A stretch of 64,000 nt of DNA, from contig NZ_JHAL01000002.1 in NCBI RefSeq assembly GCF_000738005.1, positions 1,486,634 to 1,550,633 of the forward strand. Direction: 5' to 3'. Below, piece by piece: positions 60,635-64,000 of the stretch. The position numbers and the translations under genes were made by a program. The first letter of the stretch is position 1; the number at the start of each line of letters is the position of its first letter. Under the pieces are notes generated by a model. It saw nothing but the letters and a program-made list of their open reading frames with translations, made no database searches and was not told the origin of the DNA. Source of the stretch: Bifidobacterium crudilactis. Its GTDB lineage: Bacteria; Actinomycetota; Actinomycetes; Actinomycetales; Bifidobacteriaceae.

Positions 60635-61911
60635 GGAAACTGCGCATACCACTGACCCTGACATGGCTGACGGTGATGTTCGTCATCCCGATGCCTCTTC
60701 TGGTGTTGCTCACCAACGGGCTCTCCCCGCTGTATGCGGATTCCGCACTGGCGATTCAATCCGGAATGATTGCCTACTGCTGGATGCTGACCGCGGTGAT
60801 ACTCAGCACGCGTCCGCACTGGCTGGACAGACTCATCGGCCTGCCCAACATCTATATGATTCATGGGATACTCAGCCTCGGTGCGATTCTGTTGGCGGCG
60901 CTGCACCGCAACGCCCTGCCCTCGAGCGGCATCATTGCACTCACCGGCAACGCAGCCTTCTGGATATTCATTTCTATGGCCGTATGGTCGATGGTGTTCA
61001 TGGCCGGATGGCTGACCACAAGGGTGCCGCTGCTCGCTCGTGTCAAGAACGCCGTGGAACGGGTGTTCAAGCATGAATTCTCGGTGTGGTTGCATCGCCT
61101 GAATCTGGTGGCCGTGACGCTGATATTCATCCACGTCCAGCTGATTCCCATCGTCAACACCATCAGGCCCTTCATGATAGCCTTCGACGCCTTCTCCGCG
61201 CTGGCAGCCGTCCTCTATATCCGAGCAAAGCTCGTACAGAGATTCGGCGCGCATCGTGGCAAGGTCGAGGCCTTTCACACCATCGCCCCCGGGGTCCTGG
61301 AAATCGACATTCATCTGCCCGGGCTCAAAGCTGCATGGGAAGCCGGCGATTTCGCCTTCATTCGCTTCCCCGGAATACGAGGCCTTCGCGAATACCATCC
61401 ATTCTCCATCGTCAACGTGCCATCCAGGAACGCACGACTGCGTTTCGCCATACGCGGCGACGGAGATTTCACCCGCGCGCTGCCCGAGAAACTCACCGAG
61501 GGCGCAGCGGTCGAAGTGCTACCGCCCTTCGGTCGATACCAACGTTTTCTCGATGAGCGCGATGCGGCACGGCCGATGGTAATCCTCGCCGGTGGAATCG
61601 GCGTGACACCGCTGTTGCCTGTTGCTCTGGCATACGAACGCTCCGGACGTCCGATTCGTTTCCTGTATTCAGCCAGGAACACCGACCAGCTGCTGTATGC
61701 CGAGGAACTCGAGCGTTGGGCGACGGAGGATAGGTGTGAGCTCAACATGCAGGCGGGCCGTTTCACACCTGAAGAGCTGAGGGCCGCGATGATGCCGAAT
61801 GCGGTTTATCTCATCGGCGGCCCGGCCAGGATGCTGAGAAGCACACGTCGTCTGCTGGTGTCGCGAGGCGTACGCGCCGACGACATCTGTTATGAACCCT
61901 TCACCTGGTAA
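60628..61911 (+). CDS. Ferric-reductase-like membrane flavoprotein
   Basis: Protein of 427 residues. An N-terminal ferric-reductase-type six-helix domain (about 1-205) carries a His that could bind heme in MIHGILSLGAILLAALHRNAL and in EFSVWLHRLNLVAVTLIFIHVQ. A cytoplasmic FNR-like domain follows, with the FAD-binding RGLREYHPFSIVNVPS, and NAD(P)H-binding LAGGIGVTPLLPVA and IRFLYSARNTDQLLY. It would pass electrons from NAD(P)H through FAD and heme to the outer membrane face, where the FMN-binding protein can take them. It overlaps apbE by 7 bp and has AGGAG before ATG 60628. Confidence 0.88.
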   Translation: MLRKLRIPLTLTWLTVMFVIPMPLLVLLTNGLSPLYADSALAIQSGMIAYCWMLTAVILSTRPHWLDRLIGLPNIYMIHGILSLGAILLAALHRNALPSSGIIALTGNAAFWIFISMAVWSMVFMAGWLTTRVPLLARVKNAVERVFKHEFSVWLHRLNLVAVTLIFIHVQLIPIVNTIRPFMIAFDAFSALAAVLYIRAKLVQRFGAHRGKVEAFHTIAPGVLEIDIHLPGLKAAWEAGDFAFIRFPGIRGLREYHPFSIVNVPSRNARLRFAIRGDGDFTRALPEKLTEGAAVEVLPPFGRYQRFLDERDAARPMVILAGGIGVTPLLPVALAYERSGRPIRFLYSARNTDQLLYAEELERWATEDRCELNMQAGRFTPEELRAAMMPNAVYLIGGPARMLRSTRRLLVSRGVRADDICYEPFTW

Positions 61912-62052
61912 TCACGAAACACCAATAATGCCCGAGCAATCATGAAGGCTGTGTAAGTGCTTGAGACACTTCATGCGTAGCATGATTCACGGCACGTATG
62001 GTGGTTTGCGGAAAGTCATGACCCGACGCTCGTCATACGCTGAAGGAGCCCT

Positions 62053-62841
62053 ATGGAAGCATTATGGGAAGCGGTGTCGCGCTGGTTGGCGCAGTATTCC
62101 GACAGAATCATCATCTTCGCGGTGACGCTGCTCGTCACCGTTGTCATCACCAAAATCGTCGGCAAGGCGTTGCAGACATTGCTGGACCGTTCCCAGATAC
62201 CCAGTGCCACGATATTCGTGAACATCGTTCTGGCAGTCATCTGGATTATGGCGGCGATGACGGTCATGCAGCCGGTTTTCGGTGTGAATCCCACCACCTT
62301 CGCCACTGCACTGGGCGTCAGCGGCATTGCACTCTCCTTTGGTCTCAAGGACACCATCGCCAACATCGTCGGAGGATTCGGCCTGATGATGGGCAAAGTC
62401 ATTCAGCCGGGCGACGTCATCTCCATCGCCGGAACCAACGGCACAGTCAAGGACGTCACTTGGCGGCATACCATCGTGACCGAACTCTCCGGCAATGAGA
62501 TGTGGATTCCCAACTCCGTGCTGAACACGGCGTCTCTGGAAAAGCTCACGCTGAACGGAGACACGATGATTCGCATTCCGATGGTCATCAGAGGCGACAG
62601 CGACCCGGACAACACCGCCCGTGAAATATTGGCTCTTGCGTCGCAGGCCTCCAATGGCATGACGCTGTCCTCCATTCCCTCGGTGGTGCGATTCCAAGGA
62701 TTCACACCCTACGGCGTCAGCGCCGAACTATGGCTGTTCGCCAAGCCGGAAGTGCTGCCCGCGATGGTGCAGGATGCGGTCGTGCGGTCGCTCATAGGCC
62801 AGGATTTTCTGGTCCAGGACCCCTCGCAACAGACTGCTTAG
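62053..62841 (+). CDS. Small-conductance mechanosensitive channel (MscS family)
   Basis: Tension-gated channel of 262 residues: three N-terminal helices (IIIFAVTLLVTVVITKIVG, IFVNIVLAVIWIMAAMTVM, LGVSGIALSFGLKDTIANIVGGFGLMM) and the beta domain GDVISIAGTNGTVKDVTWRHTIV...EMWIPNSVL. It releases solutes during osmotic downshock. GAAGGAG lies six bases before the ATG. It stands alone downstream of the redox operon. The Gly/Ala-rich pore helix is present in the expected place. Confidence 0.92.
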   Translation: MEALWEAVSRWLAQYSDRIIIFAVTLLVTVVITKIVGKALQTLLDRSQIPSATIFVNIVLAVIWIMAAMTVMQPVFGVNPTTFATALGVSGIALSFGLKDTIANIVGGFGLMMGKVIQPGDVISIAGTNGTVKDVTWRHTIVTELSGNEMWIPNSVLNTASLEKLTLNGDTMIRIPMVIRGDSDPDNTAREILALASQASNGMTLSSIPSVVRFQGFTPYGVSAELWLFAKPEVLPAMVQDAVVRSLIGQDFLVQDPSQQTA

Positions 62842-62865
62842 GCACCCAATTCTCGCTCATTGACA

Positions 62866-62974
62866 TTTGTGTAGTGATTCCAAAGTACAGTGACGCGAAA
62901 ACGGCCTTGCCTCAGTGCAATTCCAAGGTTGCTTCAGAACCGAACAGCAAGTCTGCCAGGAAATCCCTACACAA
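62866..62974. repeat. Inverted-repeat element, family 2, copy D
   Basis: Starts TTTGTGTAGTGATT (one mismatch to the family) and ends AAATCCCTACACAA. It lies between the convergent MscS and response-regulator genes. Its inner sequence is unlike copies A to C. Confidence 0.87.
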
Positions 62975-62991
62975 CCGTGCCTACCCCGACG

Positions 62992-63639
62992 TCAGGCCTC
63001 ATCCCGATGCGCATGAATCCAGGAAATCGCCAATTGCGTGCGGTTGGACATCCCCAGTTTCGCCAGAATATCGCTGATGCGATTGCGGATGGTGCCTTCG
63101 CTCAGGAACAAGCGTGCCGCGATATCGTGGTTATCCAATCCCTGAGCGACCAGCGCCGCTATCTCCCGTTCCCGGCAGCTCAACGCCGACAACCGTCCGG
63201 ACTCCTCATGATGCCCGGATGCTGATGTGCGGACGCCTTCGATCGGCAACTGGGAAAGCGCCTGCGCACCAAGAACGACCTGTCCCGCCATGACAGCCTG
63301 CAGGGCGGGAAGCACGGAAGACACATCCTGCTTGATGAGATACCCCTTGCCTCCTATGCTCAATGCCTGCTCGATGTAGGATTTGTCAGCGAAGGTGGTC
63401 AGGAACAGTATCCGCGCCCCGTCATCCTCACCGATAATGCTGCGTGCGGCGTCCAACCCGTTGCCACCCGACATCTGCACATCCATGAGCAGCACATCCG
63501 GCGGCATGCGCCTGTAGCTGTCCACGGCATTCGCGCCGTCGTATGCCGTCCATATCACCTCCACGCCGCCGCCTTGCATCAGTATCGTCGACAGCGACGA
63601 GCAGACTATCGGATCGTCATCGACTATCGCGACCCTCAT
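62992..63639 (-). CDS. NarL/LuxR-family response regulator
   Basis: Protein of 215 residues. A receiver domain starts MRVAIVDDDPIV, with acidic Asp7-9 and the phosphorylatable Asp53 in PDVLLMDVQMSGGNG. A LuxR-type helix-turn-helix follows (LSCREREIAALVAQGLDNHDIAARLFLSEGTIRNRISDILAKLGMSNR). GGGAGG lies six bases before ATG 63639. It is 23 bp downstream of a histidine kinase on the same strand. The targets are unknown. Confidence 0.93.
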   Translation of the reverse strand: MRVAIVDDDPIVCSSLSTILMQGGGVEVIWTAYDGANAVDSYRRMPPDVLLMDVQMSGGNGLDAARSIIGEDDGARILFLTTFADKSYIEQALSIGGKGYLIKQDVSSVLPALQAVMAGQVVLGAQALSQLPIEGVRTSASGHHEESGRLSALSCREREIAALVAQGLDNHDIAARLFLSEGTIRNRISDILAKLGMSNRTQLAISWIHAHRDEA

Positions 63640-63662
63640 CGCACACCTCCCGGTCTCGGTCA

Positions 63663-64000
63663 TCAGCTTCTACTCGTACCAAAGCTTGGCGCCGCAATAC
63701 CATACGACGTCGCGTCTTTCGACGATACGCCATCTCGAACCCCGCCCTGCCAAGCCTGCTTGGGGATGGAAACGAACACCCGCCACCCTCCAGCGTAAGG
63801 CCCGCACAACGAGGAGCCGCCAAGCTCCCTTGCACGGCTATCGATATCGGCCAGCCCCATACCGCGATGATCGTTTCGCAATCCGTCCGCACCGACCGTC
63901 CGCAGCATCTCGCGCCCGCTTCGACCATGCATCGTATGCCCACCGCCATCATCCTGCACCACCAGCTGCCACAGGGCGGGCATGTCACGAAGCACCACGT
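63663..64000 (-). CDS. Sensor histidine kinase of a two-component system (5' end outside window)
   Basis: Only the last ~112 codons are visible. They contain the ATP-binding end of a HATPase_c domain (LVVQDDGGGHTMHGR, HRGMGLADIDSRARELGG, GGWRVFVSIPK), with the GMGL G-box. The gene runs from outside the window and is followed directly by the NarL-type regulator, so it is probably a NarX/DesK-type kinase. The signal cannot be told without the N-terminal domains. Confidence 0.88.
   Translation of the reverse strand, partial: VVLRDMPALWQLVVQDDGGGHTMHGRSGREMLRTVGADGLRNDHRGMGLADIDSRARELGGSSLCGPYAGGWRVFVSIPKQAWQGGVRDGVSSKDATSYGIAAPSFGTSRS

Overview
The window reads as chromosomal DNA of a bifidobacterium or close relative (Actinobacteria, Bifidobacteriaceae). 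GC content is moderately high. The gene orders coaD / DivIVA-like / DUF177 / rpmF / rnc / ilvB / ilvN, ffh / rpsP / KH / rimM / trmD and rsmD / recG / rpmB are the ones I know from bifidobacteria. Typical markers are present: a DUF3039 protein, a Pr6Pr membrane protein, LPxTG-like surface proteins and a histidine-acid phytase. Several genes lack a Shine-Dalgarno site and are probably leaderless. I cannot name the species from sequence alone.

Layout. 1-2200: the 5' part of an NADH peroxidase gene behind a FurA/PerR-type regulator, then tRNA-Leu(UAG) followed by the wreck of a tyrosine integrase, a scar of past integration. 2555-14139: a surface-protein island with a GH144-like glycosidase (LPETG), a histidine-acid phosphatase/phytase (LASTG), a lectin/pilin-type adhesin (LATTG), and an S53 protease translationally coupled to a choice-of-anchor-P-like surface protein (LASTG). 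14250-26649: accessory and housekeeping genes (aryl-sulfate sulfotransferase, acetyltransferase, TM2 protein, esterase, flavin/PLP-oxidase fold protein, AEC transporter, rdgB-rph, Pr6Pr protein, pncB, a divergent MerR/aldo-keto reductase pair, DUF3039). 27120-38624: core genes, interrupted between DUF177 and rpmF by a ~0.9 kb AT-rich insert carrying a toxin-antitoxin remnant. 38870-43874: pyruvate oxidase, ffh and an EEP-family hydrolase. 44085-47303: a 1072-residue LARTG surface protein. 47682-54700: ribosome and tRNA genes, nitroreductase, rsmD, recG, rpmB. 54854-64000: membrane-bound XRE regulator, MFS exporter, adenosine/adenine deaminase, a three-gene flavin redox operon (FMN-binding protein, ApbE, ferric-reductase-like protein), an MscS channel and a NarL-type two-component system whose kinase runs off the window.

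How the genes work together. Oxygen and peroxide handling recurs: an H2O2-forming pyruvate oxidase, an H2O2-consuming NADH peroxidase next to a FurA-type regulator with a perfect palindromic operator candidate, and a flavin electron-transfer operon. Five sortase substrates but no sortase gene lie here, so anchoring depends on a housekeeping sortase elsewhere.

The least explained content is non-coding. There is a three-hairpin repeat whose stems differ in sequence between copies but keep their pairing, two families of inverted-repeat elements placed mostly between convergent genes, and several solitary long perfect hairpins. These are my best candidates for something undescribed. I found no CRISPR array, prophage, rRNA operon or complete insertion sequence.
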